DNA of 53,176 bases. Origin: Butyrivibrio sp. INlla16 (lineage in GTDB: Bacteria > Bacillota > Clostridia > Lachnospirales > Lachnospiraceae). Location of the stretch: NCBI RefSeq assembly GCF_900104155.1, contig NZ_FMYB01000028.1, positions 1 to 53,176 on the forward strand, in the 5' to 3' direction. Both the position numbers and the translations under genes were made by a program. Positions 28,509 to 36,017 of this stretch are shown piece by piece. The notes under the pieces are model-generated. The model did not search any database and was not told the origin of the DNA. It saw only the letters and a list, made by a program, of their open reading frames with translations. Within the stretch, counting starts at the first letter, position 1. The number at the start of each line of letters is the position of its first letter.

Positions 28509-28706
28509 ATGGGTATATTTGGATTGTTTTCAAGTGATGATGAACATGATGTCAGGTTAACAGATCGTGAAATAGAGAAGCTTACAAAGAATATGTCCCG
28601 TTCTGAAAAGAAAGAATTCTATCGTAGGCAGGAAGAACTTGAGCGCGATCGAGCCGATAAGGAAGCCTGGCTTTGGGCTATGGGAGATTGGGACGAGGAT
28701 GATTGA
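28509..28706 (+). CDS. Small acidic cytoplasmic protein
   Basis: 65 residues from the ATG at 28509, which has AAAGGTGG just upstream; a GTG at 28500 overlaps that site and is less likely. The sequence is highly charged, with a helical DREIEKLTKNMSRSEKKEF segment and an acidic tail (GDWDEDD). The function is not recognised. It starts shortly after the membrane-protein stop and may be co-transcribed with it. Confidence 0.55.
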   Translation: MGIFGLFSSDDEHDVRLTDREIEKLTKNMSRSEKKEFYRRQEELERDRADKEAWLWAMGDWDEDD

Positions 28707-28803
28707 TTATTATACTAGTGGTATGATGCATTACATTTGTAACCATGTTATTATGAGTACAACAAAGGAAAGAAACAGGGCGATGCCCGGAAAGGATTAA
28801 GCG

Positions 28804-28932
28804 ATGTTTACAGTTACATTTAGAAGTTATCATAGTGAACGACTCTATGCACTGCACGGATATGAGCAGGGCTTTAATAGAATGCGTCCACATCAAGATA
28901 ACTTAAAGCGAATGAGCTGTATGGAGATATAA
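28804..28932 (+). CDS. Possible 42-residue protein
   Basis: The ATG at 28804 has AAAGGA seven bases upstream and runs 42 codons (MFTVTFRSYHSERLYALHGY...). It is histidine- and arginine-rich with no recognised family. A terminator follows 26 bases later, which supports a transcript here. It is too short for coding statistics, so this is tentative. Confidence 0.35.
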   Translation: MFTVTFRSYHSERLYALHGYEQGFNRMRPHQDNLKRMSCMEI

Positions 28933-28957
28933 CCGTTTTGGGATAATACCAGACATA

Positions 28958-29000
28958 TATGCCGCTTATCTTGTGAAGGACAGGGTAAGCGGTATTTTTT
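28958..29000 (+). terminator. Rho-independent terminator
   Basis: GCCGCTTA pairs with TAAGCGGT across a 15-base loop and is followed by TATTTTTT. It closes the small-gene cluster 27718-28932. Confidence 0.7.
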
Positions 29001-29004
29001 ATGC

Positions 29005-29205
29005 AATAAGGGCTTGTGGCGAAAATGGAATACGCACCTGACTTAGGGCTCAAAGCGTCCAGTGGACGCTTGCCCTGAGCCGACCGGAACGGAGTGTAGA
29101 CAGACGTCGCAAGGCATGAGGGTTCGATCTGCGTTTCACTTCGGTCCGCGCAAAGCCAGCATCCCCCGGATGCTGTGCGCCCCTCCAGGCCCATCAGCTC
29201 ATGAA
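29005..29205. other. GC-rich, hairpin-rich non-coding segment with tRNA-Leu-like start
   Basis: Base composition jumps to roughly 60 percent GC in a window near 37 percent. Two strong hairpins are visible: AAGCGTCC/GGACGCTT inside a GGCTCA/TGAGCC stem (29047-29081), and CAGCATCC/GGATGCTG (about 29157-29175). The first 45 bases imitate the 5' half of a tRNA-Leu (GGCG...TGG..TACGC D-arm, then CTTAGG as in a UAG anticodon loop), but the rest of the cloverleaf is absent. It could be a structured RNA, a dispersed repeat, or the leader of the small HTH gene at 29239. Open frames across it on both strands look accidental. Confidence 0.45.
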
Positions 29206-29238
29206 GTACCGCTGATAACAGGAAGAAGGAGAAAAACG

Positions 29239-29496
29239 ATGTTTACAAATATTCCTGCGATCAACATGGTCGCAACAGGGCAGAGAATTTCAGATTTAAG
29301 AACAGCAGCGGGGATGTCCGTAAAGGATTTACAGGATGTATTCGGATTTGGAACCCCGAATGCTGTATACAAGTGGCAGAGAGGGTTAGCTTTGCCAACA
29401 GTTGACAATTTGGTTGTGTTATCTGCGGTATTTGGAGTTTCAATAGATGACATTATTGTAGTAGATACTGGCATGAAGGCGCAGATAAGCGCATGA
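29239..29496 (+). CDS. Small XRE-type helix-turn-helix protein
   Basis: 85 residues from the ATG at 29239, preceded by AAGGAG. An ATG at 29062 extends the frame into the hairpin-rich segment and has no ribosome site. The XRE helices are ATGQRISDLRTAAGMSVKDL, then VFGFGTPNAVYKWQRGLALP as recognition helix, then LVVLSAVFGVSIDDII. It probably binds DNA as a dimer. No effector domain is present. It lies just before the tRNA cluster. Confidence 0.8.
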   Translation: MFTNIPAINMVATGQRISDLRTAAGMSVKDLQDVFGFGTPNAVYKWQRGLALPTVDNLVVLSAVFGVSIDDIIVVDTGMKAQISA

Positions 29497-29510
29497 AAAC
29501 AAAATAAATT

Positions 29511-29537
29511 GCGGGACTGAGGGTAAAGCAGTTCCGC
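29511..29537 (+). other. Hairpin just before the tRNA cluster
   Basis: GCGGGACTG pairs with CAGTTCCGC (one G-T) across a 9-base loop, with no T run. It is more likely a leader or processing structure of the tRNA transcript than a terminator. Confidence 0.4.
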
Positions 29538-29541
29538 GCAT

Positions 29542-29614
29542 GGTCCCCTAGTCTAAAGGTTAGGACACAGCCCTTTCAAGGCTGGGATACTCGGTTCAAG
29601 TCCGGTGGGGATCA
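29542..29614 (+). tRNA. tRNA-Glu (anticodon TTC)
   Basis: 73 bases. The acceptor GGTCCCC pairs with GGGGATC (one G-T). The anticodon loop CTTTCAA sits between GCC-type stems, and the T arm GGTTCAAGTCC is normal. CCA is not encoded. Confidence 0.92.
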
Positions 29615-29616
29615 CT

Positions 29617-29688
29617 GTGGCCATAGTACAACGGTTAGTACGGCGGATTGTGGTTCCGCATATCCGGGTTCGATTCTCGGTGGTCACC
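29617..29688 (+). tRNA. tRNA-His (anticodon GTG)
   Basis: The acceptor GTGGCCA pairs with TGGTCAC. The anticodon loop TTGTGGT is flanked by CGGA/TCCG. The discriminator is C, as expected for histidine, and CCA appears to be encoded right after (29689-29691). It lies two bases from tRNA-Glu. Confidence 0.92.
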
Positions 29689-29692
29689 CCAT

Positions 29693-29775
29693 GGGTAGGT
29701 AGCCTAGCGGCGAAGGCAGGGGTCTGTAAAACCCTGACAACAGAAACGGCGTGAGTTCGAGTCTCACCCTGCCCA
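29693..29775 (+). tRNA. tRNA-Tyr (anticodon GTA)
   Basis: A class II tRNA with a long variable arm. The acceptor GGGTAGG pairs with CCTGCCC, the anticodon loop is CTGTAAA, and the T arm is GTGAG TTCGAGT CTCAC. It is one base after the tRNA-His CCA, so the three are one transcript. Confidence 0.92.
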
Positions 29776-29791
29776 CTATTTTCATTTATAG

Positions 29792-29824
29792 ACAGCTCCT
29801 GATCATAATGAAAGGGGCTGTTTT
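29792..29824 (+). terminator. Terminator of the tRNA transcript
   Basis: ACAGCTCCT pairs with AGGGGCTGT over an 11-base loop and is followed by TTT. The T run is short but position fits. Confidence 0.6.
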
Positions 29825-29848
29825 GCCAATTTATCAACCACGAGTTAA

Positions 29849-29877
29849 CTGACAATGGTGCGCTTTATCATTACAAT
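29849..29877 (+). promoter_or_regulatory. Promoter of the HTH/metallophosphoesterase operon
   Basis: CTGACA (29849-29854) and TACAAT (29872-29877) are separated by 17 bp. They lie about 55 bp before the HTH start and directly after the tRNA terminator. Confidence 0.6.
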
Positions 29878-29932
29878 AATATGTGAAGCTCCATGTTGTT
29901 TTAGTCTTGAAAGAGGTTAAGGAGATTCTGGG

Positions 29933-30292
29933 ATGATTAAGTGTAGTTATGACCAGCTTAAGGATATTTTGGAAAGATGCGGAATTATTGAAGCTCATAA
30001 TGCTTTAGATTATTTTGCTTCCTGGGAGGAACCTGACAGATCTGCAGGTATAGACATGGAAGCTACAAAGAAAAGAATATGCGAGCTTATCAAGAAAAAG
30101 GGATTAAAAGATAAGACGATAGCGGAGAAGATGGGAATTACACCGCAGGCTGTAAATAAGTGGAGACACAAAGGAACTTTTCTTGTAATAGAGAACCTGT
30201 ATATTCTTAGCGGATTATTGGGAGTCAGCATGGATGATCTGATAGTTCCGGCAGCAGTGAAGAAGAATTATTGTTTGATTGAGAGACATTAG
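29933..30292 (+). CDS. Small HTH regulator
   Basis: 119 residues, RBS AAGGAG. The N-terminal 50 residues are helical and unknown. The XRE-type HTH (residues about 45-105) reads KRICELIKKKGLKDKTIAEK, GITPQAVNKWRHKG and LYILSGLLGVSMDDLIVP. It has the same organisation as the smaller HTH protein at 29239, so the two may be related. Two bases separate it from the metallophosphoesterase gene, suggesting that it regulates its own operon. Confidence 0.75.
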   Translation: MIKCSYDQLKDILERCGIIEAHNALDYFASWEEPDRSAGIDMEATKKRICELIKKKGLKDKTIAEKMGITPQAVNKWRHKGTFLVIENLYILSGLLGVSMDDLIVPAAVKKNYCLIERH

Positions 30293-30294
30293 AA

Positions 30295-31002
30295 ATGAGC
30301 AGAGTGTTGGTTATTCCAGATGTGCATTTAAAGCCCTGGATTTTTGATAAAGCAGATAAAGTAACTCGGGATTCTTATGATGACATCGTAATTCTTGGAG
30401 ACCTTGTAGACGATTGGAATAGAGGAAATGACCTCGATGTTTATAGGGAGACATTGGACAGGGCTGCAGAGTTTGGGAAAACTCATGACAAATCCCTGTG
30501 GTGTTATGGAAATCATGATGTTTCATATCTTTGGGATGCTATGGAATCAGGTTATTCAATACAAGCAAGGGAAACAGTTATTGAAGGGATTACCAAGCTG
30601 GAGCGTGTGCTGGAGGATCGCTACAGATTCGTGCATAAGATTGAAAATACTCTTTTCAGTCATGCAGGACTTACTGAGACTTTTGTGCTTCATGCATGTG
30701 GATATCATATCAAAGATATAGATGAGATTATCACAAAAATTAATCATATGAAAAAGGATCAGTTATGGAGAAACAGTTCGCCAATCTGGGCAAGACCTCA
30801 AAATGATTTTTACAGGATGTTCAGGGATGACATTTTTTACCAGGTAGTTGGGCACACTCCAGTGGAGGAACCACTCAACCTGGGTGGAGTATTGTCTTTG
30901 GATCTTTTCTCGACATACTCTGACGGCAGTGCTTATGGTAATCAGAAACTATATATTGTAGATACTGAAGGAAGGTCTTATTCAGAAGCTGAGGAGCAGT
31001 GA
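30295..31002 (+). CDS. Calcineurin-like metallophosphoesterase
   Basis: 235 residues with the full two-metal set: PDVHLK near residue 8, ILGDLVDDW (about 32-40), CYGNHDVSYLWD (about 66-77), FSHAGLTE (about 122) and VVGHTPVEE (about 183). It is the PPP/PrpE-like branch that can act on phosphoproteins, dinucleotide polyphosphates or nucleotides; the substrate cannot be read here. No signal peptide, so cytoplasmic. It begins two bases after the HTH stop and six bases before the next gene. Confidence 0.85.
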   Translation: MSRVLVIPDVHLKPWIFDKADKVTRDSYDDIVILGDLVDDWNRGNDLDVYRETLDRAAEFGKTHDKSLWCYGNHDVSYLWDAMESGYSIQARETVIEGITKLERVLEDRYRFVHKIENTLFSHAGLTETFVLHACGYHIKDIDEIITKINHMKKDQLWRNSSPIWARPQNDFYRMFRDDIFYQVVGHTPVEEPLNLGGVLSLDLFSTYSDGSAYGNQKLYIVDTEGRSYSEAEEQ

Positions 31003-31008
31003 AGAATT

Positions 31009-32403
31009 ATGTTTTTTGAAGATGATGATAAACAATATAAACTGGTGGCACCGGACATTGACAGTCTTATTCGCTATTTTGACAGCAGGGATTTAATCAA
31101 TGCCAGAAAGTCGACTCCGGAATTATTTGCCGCCATGAAACCAATATTTGAAATACTAAAGCCGCTGGCACCAATCAGGAAGAATAGTGATGTGAAGGCG
31201 CTGTGGCTTAGGATTCCGCGAGGTACGATTGATGACTACGACAGCTTTGAAGATATGAAGCTTTATGGTGATGTAGAAACCTATGAGGAATATGAGCAGC
31301 GTTGGAATAATGATTACCCGGATGAGTATATCTGGTATGAGCTTGTTGTTGCCTGGTGCCTCGATAGGAATGGTGAACTTAGTTATTATGGCATGGATTT
31401 GGGAAATGAGAGAATCATCGCGGCATCCATGGATGACGTAGTGTTTGAAGGAAGAGGATATTACGCTCAAGAGGCAGCAATGAAGCTTTGTGAGCTTATA
31501 ATACCGGCAGTAAAGGAGGCCATGAGCCTTCTTAAGGAAGGAAAATATAATGATCTTGTCGAAAAAGAGCTTCCATATGAATTCCGTACAGGCGTGGTAA
31601 AGCGTTCTGATATCTGGAGCACTGATCCGGAAACTAAGGAATATGCTTATGATGGATTATCTGAAGAAGCTGTGAGTCGGTTTAGGGAAATGATCAGTTC
31701 CGGTGTAAATGATCTGAATAGAATCGGGCGAATCAAAGAATTTACTGCCAATGATTTCTTCAAGGCATGCAAACTGGGATATGATGCAATAGGAAAAGAC
31801 ACCAGTAGATTCTCATTATCAGAGATGTATATGCGTTTTTCGGATGGAAGGGACGAAGGCCTGACGGGTAAGGGCCATGGTCTTAATGAGGGTCCGGGAA
31901 TAGATTTTGAAGATCCTAAAGCCTGGGATGAGTGGTATTACAACAGAGAGCAGCAAGGTGGTCATCCATGGGAAGTTGTCCCCGGCGGCAACAGCACACA
32001 CATGGAGCTGTATGTCTGCAATGATAAACGTGATCTTGAATGGGATTTACGAGGAGGCGAGATTACAGAGGAAGAGTATCAGGAAAAGATCAAGAAGGCA
32101 GGGTATTACTTTTATATAGTCGGCGTTCACAGACAGTTTGAGTCAATAAGCTTTTATCTTGCGTTATCAGATGCAGGACTTCCGGTAATCATTGGAAGTG
32201 CTGAAGAAATGGTGGCAAGTTTTGATGGATCAGATTATGTAGGAGTTGTTCCTCATCATATGTATACCAGATACTGTTCAGATCTTTTCCCTGATGAATA
32301 TGGGGATATCATAGATTTTACACATGTTTATAAAGATGAGGATGCCTGGTTTGACAAGATCACATGGCTTCCTGAGGAACCGGCAGTATTATTGCAGGAC
32401 TGA
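31009..32403 (+). CDS. Unknown 464-residue acidic protein
   Basis: The protein is aspartate- and glutamate-rich, cytoplasmic, with no membrane segment, P-loop or cysteine cluster. A notable stretch is GGHPWEVVPGGNSTHMELYV near residues 318-337, which looks like a folded catalytic or binding loop with two histidines. The C-terminal part (YFYIVGVHRQFESISFYLALSDAGLPV) is beta/alpha-rich. GAGGAG precedes the start by 13 bases. It follows the phosphoesterase by six bases, so a shared function is likely. I do not recognise the family. Confidence 0.65.
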   Translation: MFFEDDDKQYKLVAPDIDSLIRYFDSRDLINARKSTPELFAAMKPIFEILKPLAPIRKNSDVKALWLRIPRGTIDDYDSFEDMKLYGDVETYEEYEQRWNNDYPDEYIWYELVVAWCLDRNGELSYYGMDLGNERIIAASMDDVVFEGRGYYAQEAAMKLCELIIPAVKEAMSLLKEGKYNDLVEKELPYEFRTGVVKRSDIWSTDPETKEYAYDGLSEEAVSRFREMISSGVNDLNRIGRIKEFTANDFFKACKLGYDAIGKDTSRFSLSEMYMRFSDGRDEGLTGKGHGLNEGPGIDFEDPKAWDEWYYNREQQGGHPWEVVPGGNSTHMELYVCNDKRDLEWDLRGGEITEEEYQEKIKKAGYYFYIVGVHRQFESISFYLALSDAGLPVIIGSAEEMVASFDGSDYVGVVPHHMYTRYCSDLFPDEYGDIIDFTHVYKDEDAWFDKITWLPEEPAVLLQD

Positions 32404-32424
32404 TTATAAAAGCATGGATGCAAT

Positions 32425-32838
32425 TTATAGCAGGAAGTTTTCAGCGTAATACTCGTTTGTAAGCTCTTTTATAAAGCCCTCAGGTGCTCTGACAACGGTA
32501 CTTTCGCGTATGTTCCGGATGATGAGCGGATACTTGGGGGCTTTTGTATTAAATCCGAGAAGGGCATATTTGTTGCCATCGAGGCCAACGAAGATCCTTT
32601 TATACATGCCTTTCCCAAGACCAAGGTGGGTATACTTCCATACATCACGGTCGAATTCCCTTTGAGCGATATCATCCTTGTCATGACCGTTATTTACGGT
32701 AAGTTTGCTGGTGAAGTCATTTTCGGAATATGAGATGCTGCCAAGAGAGATGGTCACACCATATTTTTCTTCAAGGCTTGCGACAGCTTCTTTAAAGTCT
32801 CTACGGAACTCAGTTAGGGTATTCTTGTTTATTTCCAT
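32425..32838 (-). CDS. Small unknown protein, phage-protein-like
   Basis: 137 residues from the ATG at 32838, which has GGAG six bases upstream; a TTG four codons earlier overlaps that site and is unlikely. The N-terminus (FRRDFKEAVASLEEKYGVTISLG.ISY) is of a type I associate with small conserved phage-like proteins of gut Firmicutes, but no function is known to me. It lies 12 bases behind the HAD gene and is probably its operon partner. It converges on the unknown 464-residue gene, with 21 bases between the stops and no obvious terminator. Confidence 0.65.
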   Translation of the reverse strand: MEINKNTLTEFRRDFKEAVASLEEKYGVTISLGSISYSENDFTSKLTVNNGHDKDDIAQREFDRDVWKYTHLGLGKGMYKRIFVGLDGNKYALLGFNTKAPKYPLIIRNIRESTVVRAPEGFIKELTNEYYAENFLL

Positions 32839-32850
32839 TGTTATCTCCAA

Positions 32851-33705
32851 TTAAAGATCAAAATAGTCTCTGATAGCAAAGCCAACACCGTTATGGTCGC
32901 TGTCCTTTGTAATATAGTTTGCAAGCTTCTTTATATCACTGCGTGCATTCATCATGACGATAGAAATTCCTGCGGTAGTTAACATATCGCGGTCATTGTC
33001 GGCATCTCCAATGGCCATTGTTTCTTCAATGGGGATACTGAGGAGAGAAGACAGCGTCTTAAGGGCAGCGCCTTTCGAGACTCCCTCAGCATTCATTTCA
33101 AGGCTTGTTTCCTCTGCCAGTGCAAATGTAAGGGGGAGATCTTTTAATTCCTCATAACCGCGGTGGCGGTCTTCCTGATTCCGGAAGTATATGTTTATCT
33201 TGGTGATGGAGTCGTGCTTTCGACTTTCAGCAGCCATGTCATCAAACTGTCTGGTTACTTTAAGGTACATGGGCTGGTAAACACCCATATGGAAATCGTC
33301 CATGTGGTTGATATCAGCTGAAGATACAATGGATTCATTTTCTGTGAGGAAAGTGAGCATTCCGTCGTATTTATCTGCGACTTCAATTATTCTTTCAAAG
33401 CAGGAAGAAGGTACTTCTTTTCTGTAAATGACCTTCTTGTCCATGCAATCATAGATTATTGCGCCACTGTAGCAGATGGCATAGCGGATCATGGGAGTGA
33501 TCTCAAAGTACTCCTTCATTTCAACAAGCGCTCTGCCGGTTGCGTAGGAGAGGTGTACTCCTTTATCAGCTACCAATGAAAGATCATCAAGCGTCTCAGG
33601 TAGAATCTTTTTATCCGATGTGAGAAGGGTTCCATCCATATCCATTGCGATCAGGCTGTAGGGTAGGGAGCCTTCTTTGTTATTATCATTATTCGAAATA
33701 GACAT
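32851..33705 (-). CDS. Cof-like HAD hydrolase (sugar-phosphate phosphatase type)
   Basis: 284 residues from the ATG at 33705. The open frame reaches 33735, but AGAGGA sits eight bases before 33705, whereas the first ATG would be nearly leaderless behind the promoter. HAD motifs are MDMDGTLL (nucleophile Asp), SYATGRA, the SKGAAL lysine and AIGDADNDRDML. The C2-type cap lies between motifs II and III. These cytoplasmic magnesium-dependent phosphatases act on sugar phosphates or flavin and pyridoxal phosphates; the substrate is unpredictable from sequence. Confidence 0.88.
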   Translation of the reverse strand: MSISNNDNNKEGSLPYSLIAMDMDGTLLTSDKKILPETLDDLSLVADKGVHLSYATGRALVEMKEYFEITPMIRYAICYSGAIIYDCMDKKVIYRKEVPSSCFERIIEVADKYDGMLTFLTENESIVSSADINHMDDFHMGVYQPMYLKVTRQFDDMAAESRKHDSITKINIYFRNQEDRHRGYEELKDLPLTFALAEETSLEMNAEGVSKGAALKTLSSLLSIPIEETMAIGDADNDRDMLTTAGISIVMMNARSDIKKLANYITKDSDHNGVGFAIRDYFDL

Positions 33706-33743
33706 AATTACGTCCTCTTGCATATCTGTGTTCATCCTTGCAA

Positions 33744-33771
33744 ATTATACATGATTTTGAAGAAATGCCAA
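33744..33771 (-). promoter_or_regulatory. Promoter of the HAD hydrolase gene
   Basis: On the minus strand TTGGCA (33771-33766) and TATAAT (33749-33744) are 16 bp apart. The expected transcription start falls near 33736, which supports translation from 33705. Confidence 0.6.
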
Positions 33772-33802
33772 GGTGAGGAATTTATTTTCAGATTGGCTAC
33801 TT

Positions 33803-33839
33803 GAAGTCCATAACTGTCTTATGAAAGTCCATTTCTGTC
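33803..33839. repeat. Two 21-bp-period direct repeats in a 400-bp gap
   Basis: AAGTCCAT-NN-CTGTC occurs at 33804-33818 and 33825-33839, two helical turns apart, and a further CTGTC follows shortly after. This is the layout of a cooperative regulator site between the divergent HAD gene and the small gene at 34174. The rest of 33772-34173 is AT-rich and shows no gene. Confidence 0.35.
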
Positions 33840-34173
33840 ATAATTGGTACATCAACTGTCTATTCAGATTCCATTAAATCCTGAAATCTTGATAAATACT
33901 CCCTTATTCTTTTTCTAGTCATCCTTAGAAACAGAAACGATGAGCTAATCAAAAAATCACATGATAATAATTATAAAAATCCAATGAAATTGATATGGGG
34001 ATATTGCTGGGTGATGTATAACATAATTACAGAGAGTACACACGATGAATAAATAGCAAAAGCGATGAATATTGTGTTTTAAAAACCCGGGAAATAATAT
34101 TATAAGCTCAGAAAGAAAAAAGCAACAGCCAACTGGCTAACATATACCATAACCAAGAAAGGGGTAAAATACT

Positions 34174-34335
34174 ATGAGATTTAATGATGTTCAGGATACA
34201 AGAAAAGCAGAAGTTAAGAGAGAGCAGAGAAACGAAGCATTCCATAAAATGTATGATGAATGCCTTGAGAAGCTTTCAGCATTCTATAACAGAGAGAAGA
34301 TGACAGTAGCTTTTGGAGCAACATTTACACTCTGA
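34174..34335 (+). CDS. Small 53-residue charged protein
   Basis: ATG at 34174 has AAAGGGG upstream, and a strong terminator follows the stop by 45 bases, so this is very likely a real monocistronic gene. The sequence is lysine/glutamate-rich and helical (VKREQRNEAFHKMYDE) with a hydrophobic end (MTVAFGATFTL). No family is recognised. The AT-rich leader before it (33840-34170) has several possible -10 boxes, none decisive. Confidence 0.6.
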   Translation: MRFNDVQDTRKAEVKREQRNEAFHKMYDECLEKLSAFYNREKMTVAFGATFTL

Positions 34336-34380
34336 TTCTTCAAAGGATAGATGAAGTTTAATGAAACGGAATAGAATGAT

Positions 34381-34428
34381 AATCCCTGGAGACGTTGATC
34401 GATTTTGGTCAATGCTCCGGGGATTTTT
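34381..34428 (+). terminator. Rho-independent terminator
   Basis: AATCCC-GGAG...TTGA pairs with TCAA...CTCC-GGGATT, followed by TTTTT. A TATAAT at 34433-34438 directly after may begin the Nudix promoter. Confidence 0.85.
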
Positions 34429-34474
34429 ACGTTATAATATTAATACATTATGATGAAGCGAGGGGGATTGTTTT

Positions 34475-35035
34475 TTGGAAGAGATTTTTGATGTAACAGA
34501 TGATAACGGTTTTCCTGTGGGCAAGACGGTTACAAGGTCCGAGGCTCATGATAAGGGAGTACCACACAGAACAGCTCATATATGGATAGTTCGTAAGGCT
34601 GGTGATTCATATCAGGTATTGCTGCAGAAAAGAAGCGCCAATAAGGAATCGTTTCCTTTGATGTATGACACTTCTTCAGCAGGGCATATCCAGGCAGGTG
34701 ATGATCCGTTGGAATCAGCGCAGAGAGAACTGTTCGAGGAACTGGGAATAAAAGCGCATGAGGGTGACTTTACCTTCGCAGGTAAGTTCCATATCAAGTA
34801 TGAGATGGAATTCCATGGCAAGATGTTCAGGGATAATGAGGTTGCTTTCGTATATGTCTATGAAAAGCCAGTGGATGAGACGAAGCTTGTCCTCCAGACC
34901 GAGGAAGTAGAATCGGTTAAGTGGTTTAATATAGATGAAGTACTTGAAGGCTGCAAGCATCGAGATGGAACGTTCTGTGTTCCGATGGAAGGGCTGCAGA
35001 CAGTGAGGAGATATTTGGGATATGATAACTGTTAA
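34475..35035 (+). CDS. Nudix hydrolase
   Basis: 186 residues. The TTG start has GAGGGGGA eight bases upstream. The Nudix box is complete (GHIQAGDDPLESAQRELFEELGI, about residues 70-92) with REL..EELG metal ligands. The N-terminal EEIFDVTDDNGFPVG and HRTAHIW are typical of the YfcD/IPP-isomerase-like branch. It hydrolyses a nucleoside-diphosphate-linked substrate in the cytoplasm; the exact one is unknown. It overlaps the ABM gene by 14 bases. Confidence 0.88.
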   Translation: MEEIFDVTDDNGFPVGKTVTRSEAHDKGVPHRTAHIWIVRKAGDSYQVLLQKRSANKESFPLMYDTSSAGHIQAGDDPLESAQRELFEELGIKAHEGDFTFAGKFHIKYEMEFHGKMFRDNEVAFVYVYEKPVDETKLVLQTEEVESVKWFNIDEVLEGCKHRDGTFCVPMEGLQTVRRYLGYDNC

Positions 35036-35342
35036 TCTTTATTACAAGGGAACAAATGGTAATGCCAGAGCTTTTGCTGATGAGATGGAGTCATCGGGGA
35101 TAGCAGATTCAATCAGAAATGAGGATGGGAATCTTCGCTATCAGTATTTCCAGCCAATAGGAGATTCTGAGACAGTGCTCCTAATAGATTCATGGACAGA
35201 TCAGGCGGCTGTTGATGCACACCATGCCTCACCGATGATGGAGCAGCTGGCAAAGCTCCGTGAGAAATATGATCTTCATATGACAGTTGAGAGATTTGTC
35301 AGTGATGATTATGAAGGTGATGAGGGCTTCATACGAAAGTAA
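35022..35342 (+). CDS. Antibiotic-biosynthesis-monooxygenase-fold (ABM) protein
   Basis: 106 residues of one ferredoxin-like ABM unit: the beta strand ITVNLYYKG, RYQYFQPIGDSETVLLIDSW, and the helix DAHHASPMMEQLAKL. Relatives act as quinol monooxygenases or cofactor-free oxygenases, usually as dimers. It overlaps the Nudix gene by 14 bases, so they are co-translated. Confidence 0.75.
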   Translation: MITVNLYYKGTNGNARAFADEMESSGIADSIRNEDGNLRYQYFQPIGDSETVLLIDSWTDQAAVDAHHASPMMEQLAKLREKYDLHMTVERFVSDDYEGDEGFIRK

Positions 35343-35368
35343 AGTGTAGATGGTAGGAGTTTCAGAAA

Positions 35369-35512
35369 GTGCAGATCAGAGAACTAACAGAGGCTGAGTG
35401 CGTGGCCTACGATGAAATGACTAAGAATGCAAAACAGCTCACAATATTTGGGACTGAAGAGGAGCTGGATGCCAAAGATTTTATAATTGACCGGCAGGAC
35501 GGGGAAGAGTAG
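35369..35512 (+). CDS. Small 47-residue protein
   Basis: GTG start with GTAGGAG nine bases upstream. Reads VQIRELTEAECVAYDEM..., acidic at the end, and could be a small regulatory or orphan domain. A terminator follows the stop, which supports expression with the Nudix-ABM pair. No family is recognised. Confidence 0.45.
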   Translation: MQIRELTEAECVAYDEMTKNAKQLTIFGTEEELDAKDFIIDRQDGEE

Positions 35513-35548
35513 TTCTTGGTACATTAGATACAACATAATAAATTCTAT

Positions 35549-35600
35549 ATGCCAGAATTATCTGCGACCAAAGCGGAGGATTCTGGCATTTTATTTTTCA
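35549..35600 (+). terminator. Rho-independent terminator
   Basis: ATGCCAGAAT and ATTCTGGCAT form a perfect 10-bp stem with a 21-base loop followed by a TTTTATTTTT run. It closes the Nudix/ABM operon. Confidence 0.88.
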
Positions 35601-35801
35601 AAATGGAGAATTATGGAATGCCATATTGCGTTTCTGAATATACATAATATCGGTTGCTTTTAATATCATATTTATATCAGATAAGTGCATAAACACACAG
35701 AATAAGTGAATTATGCAGAAAGGTTCCTTCCAGGTGATATAAGTGTGATAGAAGCACGGATAACATATCATTATAAGGAACAGAAAGCAGGGGTGGTAGC
35801 T

Positions 35802-36017
35802 ATGAAGAAGGTATTTGTAAAAAGAATCATAATGGTAATTGCAGTAGCAGCAATCGTTTCAGGTTTTGGCTTTGCTACTAACATGAAGGTGGCAGAGGCC
35901 AAGTCACAGATGATGGAAATAACATGTCATCACTGCCATGAGAACACAACCGTGGATGTTTTGTTGGATGATGTTACATGCAGTCACTGTCATGAAAATA
36001 TCCATATTGATGGCTGA
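35802..36017 (+). CDS. Small secreted zinc-ribbon-like protein with two CxxCH motifs
   Basis: 71 residues from the ATG at 35802, preceded by AGGGGTGG. An ATG at 35706 extends the frame but lacks a site and would bury the signal peptide. The signal peptide or anchor is KKVFVKRIIMVIAVAAIVSG, followed by AEAKS. The mature part has CHHCHEN and CSHCHEN, 15 residues apart. This fits a four-cysteine zinc ribbon better than a dihaem cytochrome, since the mature part is only about 35 residues. Role unknown. Confidence 0.6.
   Translation: MKKVFVKRIIMVIAVAAIVSGFGFATNMKVAEAKSQMMEITCHHCHENTTVDVLLDDVTCSHCHENIHIDG

Noticed and set aside
29005..29120. Complete tRNA-Leu gene
   Set aside because: The D-arm and anticodon-loop look-alike is not followed by a pairing anticodon stem, and no matching acceptor 3' strand exists.
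29062..29238. N-terminal extension of the small HTH protein through the GC-rich hairpins
   Set aside because: The ATG at 29062 has no ribosome site, whereas AAGGAG precedes the ATG at 29239. The extension reads through stable hairpins and has unusual composition.
29553..29855. Open frame on the minus strand over the tRNA cluster
   Set aside because: It is antisense to three clear tRNAs and has no ribosome site.
32404..33771. Prophage remnant
   Set aside because: One small protein looks phage-like, but no integrase, terminase or structural gene accompanies it.
35932..36000. Dihaem cytochrome c
   Set aside because: CxxCH occurs twice, but the mature part is about 35 residues, too small to hold haem, and the spacing fits a zinc ribbon.
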